From NCBI RefSeq assembly GCF_003937945.1, contig NZ_RSEC01000032.1, positions 1 through 64,000 on the forward strand: 64,000 bases of DNA, written 5' to 3'. A program made the position numbers and the translations under genes. How positions within the stretch are numbered: the stretch's first letter is position 1; each line of letters begins with the position of its first letter. Positions 1 through 8,591 of this stretch are shown here, in pieces. The notes under the pieces were generated by a model that was not told the DNA's origin, searched no databases, and worked only from the letters and a program-made list of their open reading frames with translations. The DNA comes from Amycolatopsis eburnea. GTDB taxonomy: Bacteria > Actinomycetota > Actinomycetes > Mycobacteriales > Pseudonocardiaceae.

Positions 1-230
1 CTTGCTCTCAAAGGAAACCCCGACGAGGGGGTTTCAAATATAAGCTCTACTGGCTTAGTTCACTAGCACACTGTTGAGTTCTCAAGCAACACACTCTGGA
101 CTCACCGCCTTATCAGCGGCTATATCCTCGGCAGTTGTTCCAAGCGATATTCACAAGCTTTTGGTCGAGCATGCCTCAGCCTACGAGGTTAGTCGTAGGG
201 ATTCGGCGGCCGCTCGTGGGCCGACGCTGA
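1..230 (-). promoter_or_regulatory. leader of an rRNA operon running off the left edge
   Basis: Read on the minus strand, this stretch looks like the transcribed leader of an actinobacterial rrn operon. Positions 61-92 give the motif TTGCTTGAGAACTCAACAG, which closely resembles the conserved antitermination/processing element upstream of actinobacterial 16S genes. Positions 14-35 form a hairpin (arms GAAACCCC and GGGGTTTC), a likely processing stem. The 16S gene itself would lie beyond position 1 and is not visible. The leader is AT-richer than the rest of the window, as rrn leaders often are, and it has no credible ORF. Confidence 0.75.
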
Positions 231-259
231 ACATTACCCGGTCCGATCCGCGGTGTCAA
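231..259 (-). promoter_or_regulatory. strong sigma-70-type rrn promoter
   Basis: On the minus strand a perfect -35 TTGACA (254-259) and a -10 TAATGT (231-236) are separated by exactly 17 nt. Transcription would start near 224 and run into the rRNA leader. A second, weaker -10 (TAATCT, 331-336) lies further upstream without a convincing -35 and may belong to an additional promoter, as multiple rrn promoters are common. Established knowledge: rrn promoters of actinomycetes are among the few with near-consensus hexamers. Confidence 0.8.
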
Positions 260-281
260 CCCGCTCGTCCCGGCCTGGCCT

Positions 282-300
282 CCGGGGCTTGCGGCCCCGG
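282..300 (-). terminator. hairpin between the amidase gene and the rrn promoter
   Basis: Arms CCGGGGC (282-288) and GCCCCGG (294-300) with a 5-nt loop. It lies downstream of the amidase stop and just upstream of the rrn -35 box, so it plausibly separates the two transcription units. There is no T-tract, which is usual for terminators in high-GC actinomycetes. Confidence 0.5.
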
Positions 301-390
301 TGTGACCCGGTGTTCCTGGCGACGAAGAGAAGATTACATGCCTCGAAACCACCCCAAAACAGGGGGGTCACTTAACGCCATTGCCGCAGG

Positions 391-1944
391 TCAGCGCAGG
401 GTTGGCAGGTACCGCGGCGGGACGCGGGCCGGCGCGGCCCGTTCGAAGTCCGCCGCGAGGGCGAGCACCCGGGCGTCCGACCACCGGGCACCCATGAACG
501 AGATACCCACCGGAAGGGGGCCGGCAAACCCCGCGGGCACGGTCACGTCCGGGTAGCCCGCCACCGCGGCCGGGGTCGAGGACGGGATCACGTCGTTGTC
601 GCCCACCGCGCAGTCGGTCCGCCACGCCGGCGGGTTCGTCGGCGACGCGATCGCGTCCAGGTGGTACTTCGCCAGGGTCTCGTCGAGGGAGCGGCGGGCG
701 AGGTCGGACAGCTCGGCGCGGCCGGCCAGGTAACCCGGGTCGGTCGGCGGCGGCGCGGCCAGCGCCTGCTCGAACAGCTCCTGCCCGGCGAAGCACGTCT
801 GCTCCAGCGGGTCGGCGCGGTTGTAGGCGATCAGCTCGGCCAGGTTCCGCGGGCCCTGCGGGCGGGTCGCGAGGTAGGCGTCGATGTCGCGGTGGAACTC
901 CGTGAGCAGCGCCGGGAACTCGAGCTCGAGCAGCCGGTCCTGGTACGGCGGTGTCACCTCGACGACCGTCGCACCAGCCTTGACCAGGGAGTTCCGGGCG
1001 GAGGTCATGACCTTGTCGGTGTCGGGGCCGAGCACCGGCAGCCGCCACAGGCCGATCCGCGCGCCGCGCAGGACACCCGGGCGGAGCAGCTTCGCGTAGT
1101 CCGTCGGCTGGGTGCGCGGGTACTCCGCCGTCGCCGGGTCCGCGGGGTCGCGCCCCTGCAGGACCGACAGGGTCATCGCGACGTCGACGACGTTGCGGGC
1201 GATCGGGCCGGCGGTGTCCTGCTCGGCGGAGATCGGCACCACGCCGGTGCGGCTGACCAGGCCGAGGCTGGGTTTGTGGCCGACGGTCGCGGTCATCCCG
1301 GCGGGGCACACGATCGAGCCGTCGGTCTCCGAGCCGATGGCGACCTGCGCCAGCGTCGCGGCGACGCCGGCCGCGGACCCGGCGGACGACCCGCACGGGT
1401 TGCGGTCGAGCACGTACGGGTTGTTCGTCTGGCCCCCGACGCCCGACCAGCCGGACGTCGGCTTCGCGGCACGGAAGTTCGCCCATTCGGACAGGTTCGC
1501 CTTGCCGAGGATCACCGCTCCGGCGTCCCGCAACCGGGTGATCAGCGTGGCGTCCTTCGCCGGGAAGCTGCGCAGGGCGCGCGAGCCGGCCGTCGTCCAC
1601 TGGTCGCGGGTGTCGACGTTGTCCTTGACCAGCACCGGGATGCCGTCGAGCGGGCCGCGCAGGTGGTGCGCGCGGCGCCGGGCGTCGCTGGCGGCGGCCT
1701 GGCCCAACGCCGCCGGGTTGAGCGCCAGCACCGCGTTGACCTTGCCGTCGACCCAGCGGATCCGGTCGAGGTAACTGCTGGTCAGGCCCACCGCGGTGAG
1801 CCGGCCGGACGCCATCCGCGCCTGCAGCGCCGGGATGTCGGCCGTGTCGAGGTCGAAGCGCGGCGGGGCCGCTGTCGCGGGTGCGCTCGTGACGAGCGCG
1901 AGCGCGGCGGCCAGGATCGCGAGGAACACCGGCCGCCGCCCCAT
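391..1944 (-). CDS. secreted amidase-signature hydrolase
   Basis: 517-residue amidase-signature enzyme. Residues 1-26 are a signal peptide (MGRRPVF, hydrophobic core, cleavage near ATAA), so the enzyme is exported. The Ser-cisSer-Lys triad is recognisable: Lys in VLVKDNVD, cis-Ser in GSSAGSAAG and nucleophile Ser in GSETDGSI. The C-terminal half has the usual PPAW substrate-pocket region. Members of the family hydrolyse amides, so release of ammonia from an extracellular amide is possible; the substrate cannot be read from sequence. The ATG overlaps the TGA of the upstream glutamine synthetase by one base (TGATG), implying translational coupling. An open frame continues further upstream inside glnA2, but the signal peptide fixes the start here. 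Confidence 0.88.
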   Translation of the reverse strand: MGRRPVFLAILAAALALVTSAPATAAPPRFDLDTADIPALQARMASGRLTAVGLTSSYLDRIRWVDGKVNAVLALNPAALGQAAASDARRRAHHLRGPLDGIPVLVKDNVDTRDQWTTAGSRALRSFPAKDATLITRLRDAGAVILGKANLSEWANFRAAKPTSGWSGVGGQTNNPYVLDRNPCGSSAGSAAGVAATLAQVAIGSETDGSIVCPAGMTATVGHKPSLGLVSRTGVVPISAEQDTAGPIARNVVDVAMTLSVLQGRDPADPATAEYPRTQPTDYAKLLRPGVLRGARIGLWRLPVLGPDTDKVMTSARNSLVKAGATVVEVTPPYQDRLLELEFPALLTEFHRDIDAYLATRPQGPRNLAELIAYNRADPLEQTCFAGQELFEQALAAPPPTDPGYLAGRAELSDLARRSLDETLAKYHLDAIASPTNPPAWRTDCAVGDNDVIPSSTPAAVAGYPDVTVPAGFAGPLPVGISFMGARWSDARVLALAADFERAAPARVPPRYLPTLR

Positions 1945-3287
1945 CAGAGCACCGGGAGGAGCGTCCGGAGTTCGTACGGAGTGACCGCGCTGCGGTAGTT
2001 GTCCCACTCCACGCGCTTGTTCCGCAGGAAGAAGTCGTAGACGTGCTCGCCGAGCGCTTCCGGCAGGAGTTCGGACTTCTCCATCTCCGCCAGCGCCTCC
2101 CCCAGGTTCTGCGGCAGCTGGGCGTACCCCGCGGCCCGCCGTTCGGAGTCGCTGAGCTGCCAGATGTTGTCCTCGGCCGGTGGCGGCAGCTCGTAGCCCT
2201 TCTCGATCCCCTTCAGCCCCGCGGCCAGGATCACCGAGTACGCCAGGTACGGGTTGCACGCCGAGTCCAGCGTACGGATCTCCACCCGCCGGGATGACGC
2301 CTTTCCGGGTGAATACATCGGGACGCGGACGAGCGCGGAGCGGTTCGCGCGGCCCCACGAGACCGTCGTCGGCGCTTCACTGCCGCTGATCAGGCGTTTG
2401 TAGGAGTTCACCCACTGGTTGGTGACCGCGGAGATCTCCTTGGCGTGGTGCAGCAGGCCGGCGACGAACGCCTTGCCGGTCGCCGACAGCTCGTGCGGGT
2501 CTTCGGCGTCGTAGAAGGCGTTGCGATCGCCTTCGAACAGGCTGATGTGGGTGTGCATGCCCGAGCCGGGCTGGTCGGTGAACGGCTTCGGCATGAACGT
2601 CGCGCGCACGCCCTGGGTCAGCGCGACCTCCTTGACGACGTAGCGGAACGTCATCACGTTGTCGGCCATCGTCAGCGCATCGGCGTAACGGAGGTCGATC
2701 TCCTGCTGCCCCGGTGCCCCTTCGTGGTGGCTGAACTCGACCGAGATGCCCATCGCCTCGAGGGTCTCGATGGCGTGCCGGCGGAAGTGCGTCGCCGTCG
2801 CGTGGCTGGCCTGGTCGAAGTAGCCGCCGTTGTCGGCGGGCTCCGGCTCGCTGCCGTCGTCGGGCAGGTTGGCGAGGAGGAAGAACTCGATCTCGGGGTG
2901 CACGTAGCAGGTGAAGCCCGCTTCGGCGGCCTTCGACAGCTGACGCCGGAGGACGTGCCGCGGGTCGGCCCACGACGGCGAGCCGTCCGGCATCGCGATG
3001 TCGCAGAACATGCGGGCCGAGTACGGGCCGCCGTCGGGGGTCTCCCACGGCAGGACCTGGAAGGTGGCCGGGTCGGGCTTGGCGACCATGTCCGATTCGT
3101 AGACGCGCGCGAAGCCCTCGATGGCGGAGCCGTCGAAGCCGATCCCCTCGGTGAACGCGCCTTCGAGTTCGGCCGGCGCGACCGCGACGGACTTGAGGAA
3201 CCCCAGCACATCGGTGAACCAGAGACGGACGAAACGGATGTCGCGCTCCTCGAGCGTGCGGAGCACGAATTCCTGCTGGCGATCCAT
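1944..3287 (-). CDS. glnA2: glutamine synthetase, GlnA2-like, probably not adenylylated
   Basis: 447-residue type I glutamine synthetase (glutamate + NH3 + ATP to glutamine). The N-terminal beta-grasp contains LWFTDVLGFLKS and GFDGSAIEGFA; the catalytic domain has EIEFFLL, HHEGAPGQQEIDLRY, MHTHISLF and the ATP/glutamate site around SWGRANRSALVRVP. Where GlnA1 carries the adenylylated tyrosine (NLY motif) this protein reads NIW, with Trp near residue 376, so control by GlnE is unlikely. Length and sequence match mycobacterial GlnA2 rather than the longer GlnA1. The start ATG is clear but has only a weak ribosome site. It probably forms an operon with the downstream amidase. The region upstream (3288-3499) holds a hairpin repeat element. 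Confidence 0.93.
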   Translation of the reverse strand: MDRQQEFVLRTLEERDIRFVRLWFTDVLGFLKSVAVAPAELEGAFTEGIGFDGSAIEGFARVYESDMVAKPDPATFQVLPWETPDGGPYSARMFCDIAMPDGSPSWADPRHVLRRQLSKAAEAGFTCYVHPEIEFFLLANLPDDGSEPEPADNGGYFDQASHATATHFRRHAIETLEAMGISVEFSHHEGAPGQQEIDLRYADALTMADNVMTFRYVVKEVALTQGVRATFMPKPFTDQPGSGMHTHISLFEGDRNAFYDAEDPHELSATGKAFVAGLLHHAKEISAVTNQWVNSYKRLISGSEAPTTVSWGRANRSALVRVPMYSPGKASSRRVEIRTLDSACNPYLAYSVILAAGLKGIEKGYELPPPAEDNIWQLSDSERRAAGYAQLPQNLGEALAEMEKSELLPEALGEHVYDFFLRNKRVEWDNYRSAVTPYELRTLLPVL

Positions 3288-3330
3288 GGCCGCACCCTAA
3301 CGACAGCGTGTTAACGGGATGTTTCACGAC

Positions 3331-3521
3331 GCGCCGAGGGTGACGAAGTCAGGTGGCGAGCACCGGAACGCCGGTCGTGGCGAGCGGCGCCGGGCAGCCC
3401 GAGGTGGTCTTGAATGACTCATTCAGGACCTCCGAAGACCTGAATGAGTCATTCAAGACACCGGCGAAGCCGCCGCCAGGTGCGCCGAGGGTGACGAAGT
3501 CAGGTCGCGAGCACCGGGACG
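3331..3521. repeat. 40-bp direct repeat flanking a hairpin element; copies the MFS gene 3' end
   Basis: Positions 3331-3370 and 3482-3521 are identical at 38 of 40 bases. The second copy contains the last codons and stop of the MFS transporter gene (PVLAT-stop); the first copy preserves the same C-terminal codons (VPVLAT-stop) as a detached fragment. The hairpin element lies between them. This looks like a local duplication created when the element arrived, or a long target-site duplication. Confidence 0.75.
3371..3480. repeat. hairpin-bearing repeat element, copy 1
   Basis: A core of roughly 110 bp shared with a second copy at about 20777-20887. Its centre is a perfect 21-bp inverted repeat (arms 3407-3427 and 3439-3459, starting GTCTTGAATGACTCATTCAG) around an 11-nt loop. 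Flanking parts GGCGAGCGGCGCCGGGC and GGCGAAGCCGCCGCC are also conserved between copies. There is no coding potential. The element could terminate transcription of the MFS gene, be a small non-autonomous mobile element, or both. Confidence 0.7.
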
Positions 3522-4780
3522 GGCTTCTTCGCCCGCGTGATGGCCAGCGACGCCGCCGACGCGAGGACCGCCAGTACCGCCGCCGAGTACCAGGCCACGT
3601 TGTAGTTGCCGAGCTGGTCGCGGACCAGGCCGGCGGCCGAGGCGGCGAACGCCGCGCCCAGCTGGTGGCTGGCGAAGACCCAGCCGAACACGATCGGGCC
3701 CGCGTCGCCGAACGCGCGGACGCAGAGCGCGACCGTCGGGGGAACCGTGGCCACCCAGTCGAGGCCGTAGAACAGGATGAACGCCCACATGCTCGGCTGG
3801 ACCGAGTCCGTGAACAGCTGCGGCAGCAGCGCCAGGGACAACCCGCGCAGCGCGTAGTACACGCCGAGCAGGACGCGCGGGTCGACGCGGTCGGTGAGCC
3901 AGCCCGAGAAGATCGTGCCGACGACGTCGAAGACGCCGACCAGTGCCAGCAGGCTCGCCGCGGTCGTCTGGGGCATGCCGTGGTCGTGGGCGGCCGGGAC
4001 GAAGTGGGTGCCGACCAGGCCGTTCGTCGTCGCGCCGCAGATCGCGAAGCCGACCGCCAGCAGCCAGAACGTGCGGGTGCGGGCGGCCTGGCGCAGCACC
4101 GAGAGCGCGCGGCGGACCGAGCCGGTCGTCGGGGCCGGGCGCGTGACCTCCGCGTCGGCGGGGGCGCCGTACGCCGTGGTGCCGATGTCGGCCGGGTGGT
4201 CGCGGATGACCAGCAGGACCACCGGGACCACGGCGAGCGCGGCGATCGCGATGACCAGCGACGCCGTCCGCCAGCCGGAGCTCACCGCCAGGTTCGCGAT
4301 GAGCGGGAGGAAGATCAGCTGGCCGGTGGCGCCCGCGGCGGTCAGGACGCCGGTGACGACGCCGCGGCTGCGGACGAACCAGCGGGCCGCGACCATCGCC
4401 GCGAAGCCCATCGCCATCGAGCCGGTGCCGAGGCCGACCAGGACGCCCCAGCACAGGATGAGCTGCCAGCTCGCGGTCATGAACACCGTGCCGCCCGCGC
4501 CGAGGGCGATGACGAACAGCGCCGTCGCCGACACGCGGCGGATGCCAAAGCGCTCCATCAACGCGGCCGCGAAGGGCGCGAAGAGGCCGAAGAGCACGAG
4601 GTTGACCGAGACGGCCGAACTGATCGTGGCCGTGGACCAGCCGAACTCCTGGTGCAGCGGGTCGATGAGGACGCCGGGGGCGGCGCGGAAGCCGGCGGAA
4701 GCGAGCAGCGCGACGAAGGCGGCACCGGCGATGGGCCAGGCGCGGTGCAGCTTCGGGGCGGGACGGGTCTCAACAGTCAC
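3500..4780 (-). CDS. MFS transporter (monocarboxylate-porter-like)
   Basis: 426-residue major facilitator protein with about 12 hydrophobic segments and a loop near residues 205-225 separating the two halves. The MFS signature between TM2 and TM3 reads ERFGIRRVSATA. The DHPADIGTTAYG stretch after TM6 and the general pattern resemble the oxalate/formate and monocarboxylate porter branch. Substrate is unknown. The start is GTG at 4780 (GTG ACT GTT GAG). It is transcribed alone; divergent from the lipoprotein gene at 4868. Its final codons are duplicated at 3331-3370. Confidence 0.85.
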   Translation of the reverse strand: MTVETRPAPKLHRAWPIAGAAFVALLASAGFRAAPGVLIDPLHQEFGWSTATISSAVSVNLVLFGLFAPFAAALMERFGIRRVSATALFVIALGAGGTVFMTASWQLILCWGVLVGLGTGSMAMGFAAMVAARWFVRSRGVVTGVLTAAGATGQLIFLPLIANLAVSSGWRTASLVIAIAALAVVPVVLLVIRDHPADIGTTAYGAPADAEVTRPAPTTGSVRRALSVLRQAARTRTFWLLAVGFAICGATTNGLVGTHFVPAAHDHGMPQTTAASLLALVGVFDVVGTIFSGWLTDRVDPRVLLGVYYALRGLSLALLPQLFTDSVQPSMWAFILFYGLDWVATVPPTVALCVRAFGDAGPIVFGWVFASHQLGAAFAASAAGLVRDQLGNYNVAWYSAAVLAVLASAASLAITRAKKPVPVLAT

Positions 4781-4867
4781 CTACGCAGTTTCACCGCGCG
4801 CGTGAGAGGCCGAAAGTGGCCGAGAGGACATCATCCGCAAGGATCGGGCCACGACTACTCTCGCGGC

Positions 4868-5524
4868 ATGCCCCGCTTCGCCCTGCTGCTCGTGCTCCTG
4901 CTGACCGCCGGCTGCACCGGATCACCGGACACGCGAGGGCCCTTCCCCGCGGGCGGCGACCTGGTCCGCGACGCCGCGACGTCGTTCGCCGCGGTCCGGA
5001 GCGTGCACTTCGCGGCCGGCGTCAACGGCGTGCTCCCGGGCTTCCCGCTCCGGCAGATCGAGGGCGACGCGACCCTCGACGGCGGCAGCGGCGCGACCGG
5101 CACGGCCGACGTCCAGGACGGCGACGGGCACACCGAGTTCCGCTTCACCGTGCGCAAGGACGAGGTCACGACGGATCCCGACGTCGGGCGCCTGCCGGAG
5201 ATGTACACCGTGGGGGCGTTCCTCGGGCCGTCCGCCGGGCTGAAGCGGCTCCTGGACGGCGTGACCGACGCCAAGACCGAAGGCAAGGAGAACGTCGACG
5301 GCGCCGCGGCGCTGCGCGTCGGCGGCAAGGTGCCCGCGGCCGTCGCGCACGGGGTGCTGCCGCAGGTCACCGAGGACGTCATCGTCAAGGTGTGGGTGTC
5401 GGCCGACGGGCCGCGGCGGTTCGCCCGCCTCTGGGCGCAGATCCCGCCGGCCGGGGACCACCTCAGCCCGGTGATGATCGAGCTGTCGCTGACCCGGCAG
5501 AACGAGCCGGTCGACCTCGGCTAG
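4868..5524 (+). CDS. lipoprotein, LppX/LprG-like
   Basis: 218-residue lipoprotein. The signal peptide is MPRFALLLVLLLTAGC with a clear lipobox (LTAGC) and the lipidated Cys at residue 16. The mature part has alternating beta strands with the pattern of the mycobacterial LppX/LprAFG family (DAATSFAAVRSVHF, GGSGATGTADVQDG, VKVWVSADGPRRFARLW). That family has a hydrophobic cavity and carries lipids or lipoglycans across the envelope; a matching role here is inference. The stop codon shares CTAG (5521-5524) with the stop of the convergent hydrolase. Confidence 0.8.
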   Translation: MPRFALLLVLLLTAGCTGSPDTRGPFPAGGDLVRDAATSFAAVRSVHFAAGVNGVLPGFPLRQIEGDATLDGGSGATGTADVQDGDGHTEFRFTVRKDEVTTDPDVGRLPEMYTVGAFLGPSAGLKRLLDGVTDAKTEGKENVDGAAALRVGGKVPAAVAHGVLPQVTEDVIVKVWVSADGPRRFARLWAQIPPAGDHLSPVMIELSLTRQNEPVDLG

Positions 5525-6984
5525 CAGCGGGTGCTCGCGGCGGTGCCGCCGATCAGGTAGGCGATGCCCGCGCGGTCCACGCACGCGTTGCCCTGCAGGA
5601 ACACCGTGTGCTGGACGCCTTCGTAGGTGAGCAGGACGCCGTCGAGGTCCTTCGCGAGGGACACGCCTTGGCGGTACGGTGTCGCCGGGTCGTGGGTGGT
5701 GGAGACGACCAGCGGTTTCGGCAGGCCGGGCGCGCGCGGCGGGTGCTCGGCCGACGTCGGGGGAACCGGCCAGGTCGAGCAGATGTCCAGCTCGCTCGTG
5801 TCGGGCGTGCCGCCGGTCAGGAAGGGCGCGCCGGCCAGCATCTCCCCGTGCGCGCGGTCGATCGCGGCCCGGTCGGTCACGCGGGCGTGGTCGACGCAGC
5901 GGACGGCGAAGTACGCGTCGATCGCGCCGCTGTAGTGGCCGTCGGGGTCGCGCTGGTAGTAGTCGTCGGCGAAAGCGAGCAGCGTCCGGCCGTTGCCCTT
6001 CGACACCTGCTCGAGCGCGGCTTTCAGGGCGGGCCAGTCACCGCGGGAGTAGAGCCCGGCGAACGTGCCCGTGATCGCGTCCTCGAACGACAGCTTCCAG
6101 GCCCCCGCCGGGAGCGGCTTCGCGACCAAGGGGCGCACGAGCCGTTGGAACGCTTCGGTGCTGCCCGCGAACGGGCACGCGCACCACTTCGTGAACTCGT
6201 TCAGCGCGTCCTGGAAGCCCGCGGCCTGCGTGATCAGCGAGTCGACCAGGCTTTGCGCGGGGTCGATGGCGCCGTCGAGCAGCAGCGCGCGGACGTTGCG
6301 CGGGTACGCCTCGGCGTAGGCCGCGCCGATCTGCGTCCCGTACGAATAGCCGAGGTAGGTGAGCTTCTCGTCGCCGAGCGCGGCGCGGAGGACGTCGAGG
6401 TCGCGGACGACGTCCCGGGTGCCGGCGTTGGCGAGGAACTCCTTGCCGTACTTAGTCGCTTCGGCGCACTTCGCGCCGTACGCGGTCGTCTCGGCGAGCT
6501 GCTTTTTCACTCCATCGGGCGACGAATCGCTCTCGATGTCCGACGCGCGGTCCGCGTCCTGCTCGGCGTCGGTGCGGCAGGTGAGCCGCGGCTCGCTGGT
6601 GCCGACGCCGCGCGGGTCGAACCCGACCAGGTCGAACCGGTCGAGCAGGGGCGCGGCGGCGGGCGACTTCGCCAGCGAGGCGGCCGTCGCCGTCCCCGAA
6701 CCGCCCGGCCCGCCGGGGTTGACGACCAGCGACCCGATCCGCTGCTTCGCCGCCTTGTGCCGGAGCAGGCCCACGCGCACCGTTTCCCCGGACGGCTTGG
6801 CGTAGTCCAGCGGCACGGTCAGGTGCGCGCAGTCCAGCCCCTGCCCGCACGGTGTCCACGCCAGCTGCTGCGAGGTGAACTTCCCCAGGTCGGGGGGCGG
6901 TGGTGGCGGCGGCGCGGGTGCCGGCGCACTCGTGCACGCCGCCAGCAGCAGGACCGGCGCCAGCGCCGCTACTGCCCGGAGCAC
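5521..6984 (-). CDS. secreted alpha/beta hydrolase, tripeptidyl aminopeptidase-like (paralogue 1)
   Basis: 487-residue lipoprotein peptidase of the Streptomyces TAP/SlpD/SlpE type. Signal peptide with lipobox LLAAC, then a Pro-rich linker (PAPAPPPPPPP). The alpha/beta fold shows the oxyanion stretch NPGGPGGSG, nucleophile elbow GYSYGT, acid Asp in THDPATPY and His in GVQHTVF. These enzymes release N-terminal di/tripeptides outside the cell. GTG at 6984 is chosen because it yields the signal peptide; it overlaps the upstream paralogue by 16 nt, implying coupled translation. It is close in sequence to the upstream gene throughout, so a tandem duplication is likely. Confidence 0.87.
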   Translation of the reverse strand: MLRAVAALAPVLLLAACTSAPAPAPPPPPPPDLGKFTSQQLAWTPCGQGLDCAHLTVPLDYAKPSGETVRVGLLRHKAAKQRIGSLVVNPGGPGGSGTATAASLAKSPAAAPLLDRFDLVGFDPRGVGTSEPRLTCRTDAEQDADRASDIESDSSPDGVKKQLAETTAYGAKCAEATKYGKEFLANAGTRDVVRDLDVLRAALGDEKLTYLGYSYGTQIGAAYAEAYPRNVRALLLDGAIDPAQSLVDSLITQAAGFQDALNEFTKWCACPFAGSTEAFQRLVRPLVAKPLPAGAWKLSFEDAITGTFAGLYSRGDWPALKAALEQVSKGNGRTLLAFADDYYQRDPDGHYSGAIDAYFAVRCVDHARVTDRAAIDRAHGEMLAGAPFLTGGTPDTSELDICSTWPVPPTSAEHPPRAPGLPKPLVVSTTHDPATPYRQGVSLAKDLDGVLLTYEGVQHTVFLQGNACVDRAGIAYLIGGTAASTRC

Positions 6985-8591
6985 CGGGTCCCGTCCGGCG
7001 GCACCGTGCCGTCGACGAGGTAGTCCACGCCCGCCTCGTCCACGCACTTCACGCCCTGGAGGAACACCGTGTGCTGGGTGCCCTCGAAGGTCAGCAGCGC
7101 GCCCTTCAGGCCCTTCGCGAGGTTGACGCCGGCCTGGTACGGCGTCGCCGGGTCGTTGGTCGTCGAGATGACCAGCGTCTTCGCCAGGCCCTCGACGTTC
7201 GGCACGTGCGGCTCGGACGTGTTGGGCACCGGCCAGAACGCGCACGCGTCGCGGGCCGCCGAAGCCGGGCGGCCGTCGTCGAGGAACGGTGCCACCTTCA
7301 CGTACTCCTCCTGCGCCTTGAGGATGACGGCCGGGTCGGTGACGCGCGGGTCGTCGACGCAGCGGATCGCGGTGAAGGCGTCCTGCGTGGTGCCGTACTT
7401 GCCGTCGGTGTCGCGCTCGTTGTAGATGTCCGCGAGCTTCTCCAGCGTCGCGCCGCGCTGCTGCTTCAGCTCGTTGAGGCCGGAGTTGAGGGTGTCCCAG
7501 AGGCTCTGCTGGTAGAGCGCCTGGATGACGCCGGTGGTGGCGTCCTCGTAGGAGAGCTTGCGGCCGTCCCCGACCGGCACCGGGAAGTCGATCAGCGGCC
7601 GGACGAGGTTCTGGAACGCTGTGACCGCGCCGTTCGGGTCACCGCCGAGCGCGCAGTCCTGCTGGGCGGCGCACCACTTCGCGAACTCGGTGAACGCCGT
7701 ACCGAAGCCCTGGCCCTGCGCGACCAGCGACTCGACGGCGTCCTGCTCGGGGTCGACCGCGCCGTCGAGGATCATCGCGCGGACGTTCTTGGGGAACGCC
7801 TCCGCGTAGGCCGACCCGATCCGGGTGCCGTAGGAGTAGCCCAAATAGGTCAACTTTTCGTCGCCGAGGACCGAGCGCAGGACGTCCAGGTCCTTCACGA
7901 CGTCCCGGGTGCCGACGTTCGCCAGCATCCCGGCGCCGTCGTCGGTGCGCTGGGCGCACTTCGCGGCGAAGTCCTTTTCCTGCGCTTCCTGCTTGAGCAC
8001 CCCGGCGGGCGAGCCGTCGGTCTCGCTGTCGTCGGCGCGGTCGGCGTCCCGCTCGGAGTCGGTCAGGCAGTGGATGGCCGGCTGGCTCGCGCCGATGCCG
8101 CGCGGGTCGAAGCCGACCAGGTCGAAGCGCTTGGCCAGGCCGCTGCTCGTGGCCGGCTTGACCAGCCCGGCGGCCGCGACCATGCCCGAGGCGCCCGGCC
8201 CGCCCGGGTTGACGACCAGCGCCCCGATCCGGGAGCCGGCGTCCGAGGCCTTGTGCCGGAGCAGGCCCAGCGTGATGGTGTCCCCCGCCGGCTTCGCGTA
8301 GTCCAGCGGCACGGTCAGCCGGGCGCACTGGACGTCTTTCGCCTGGAACGCCGACCGCGAGTCCTCCGACGTCGCGTAAGGTGCGCAATCGGCCCAGGAC
8401 AGGCTCTGGCCGTAGAACCGCTCCAGCCCGGCCGGCACCGGCCCGGACGGCGGGTGCGACTCCGTCGTCGGCGCGACCGGCGCCGGCTTGCCGGAGGACG
8501 TGCAGGCGGCCAGCGAGGCCGCGATCAGCACGGATGTCGCAATTGCGGTGATCCGGCGACGACCGGACCTGGCGCTGGGATGAGGGAACAC
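6969..8591 (-). CDS. secreted alpha/beta hydrolase, tripeptidyl aminopeptidase-like (paralogue 2)
   Basis: 540-residue paralogue of the next gene. The N-terminus has an Arg-rich stretch (SGRRR), hydrophobic core and lipobox LAAC, so it is a membrane-anchored exported lipoprotein. Catalytic motifs are NPGGPGASG, GYSYGT (nucleophile Ser), TNDPATPY (Asp) and GTQHTVF (His). It differs from paralogue 1 mainly in the linker after the lipobox and in the cap region. GTG at 8591 gives the best signal peptide; the ribosome site is weak. It is divergent from secA2, with about 96 nt between starts. Confidence 0.86.
   Translation of the reverse strand: MFPHPSARSGRRRITAIATSVLIAASLAACTSSGKPAPVAPTTESHPPSGPVPAGLERFYGQSLSWADCAPYATSEDSRSAFQAKDVQCARLTVPLDYAKPAGDTITLGLLRHKASDAGSRIGALVVNPGGPGASGMVAAAGLVKPATSSGLAKRFDLVGFDPRGIGASQPAIHCLTDSERDADRADDSETDGSPAGVLKQEAQEKDFAAKCAQRTDDGAGMLANVGTRDVVKDLDVLRSVLGDEKLTYLGYSYGTRIGSAYAEAFPKNVRAMILDGAVDPEQDAVESLVAQGQGFGTAFTEFAKWCAAQQDCALGGDPNGAVTAFQNLVRPLIDFPVPVGDGRKLSYEDATTGVIQALYQQSLWDTLNSGLNELKQQRGATLEKLADIYNERDTDGKYGTTQDAFTAIRCVDDPRVTDPAVILKAQEEYVKVAPFLDDGRPASAARDACAFWPVPNTSEPHVPNVEGLAKTLVISTTNDPATPYQAGVNLAKGLKGALLTFEGTQHTVFLQGVKCVDEAGVDYLVDGTVPPDGTRCSGQ

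Noticed and set aside
74..556. 160-codon plus-strand ORF over the rrn leader
   Set aside because: It runs antisense to a clear rRNA leader and promoter, has Arg/Ala/Gly-rich shadow composition and no ribosome site.
3353..4867. Long plus-strand extension of the lipoprotein ORF
   Set aside because: The extension is Arg-rich and antisense to the MFS gene; the lipoprotein signal peptide fixes the start at 4868.
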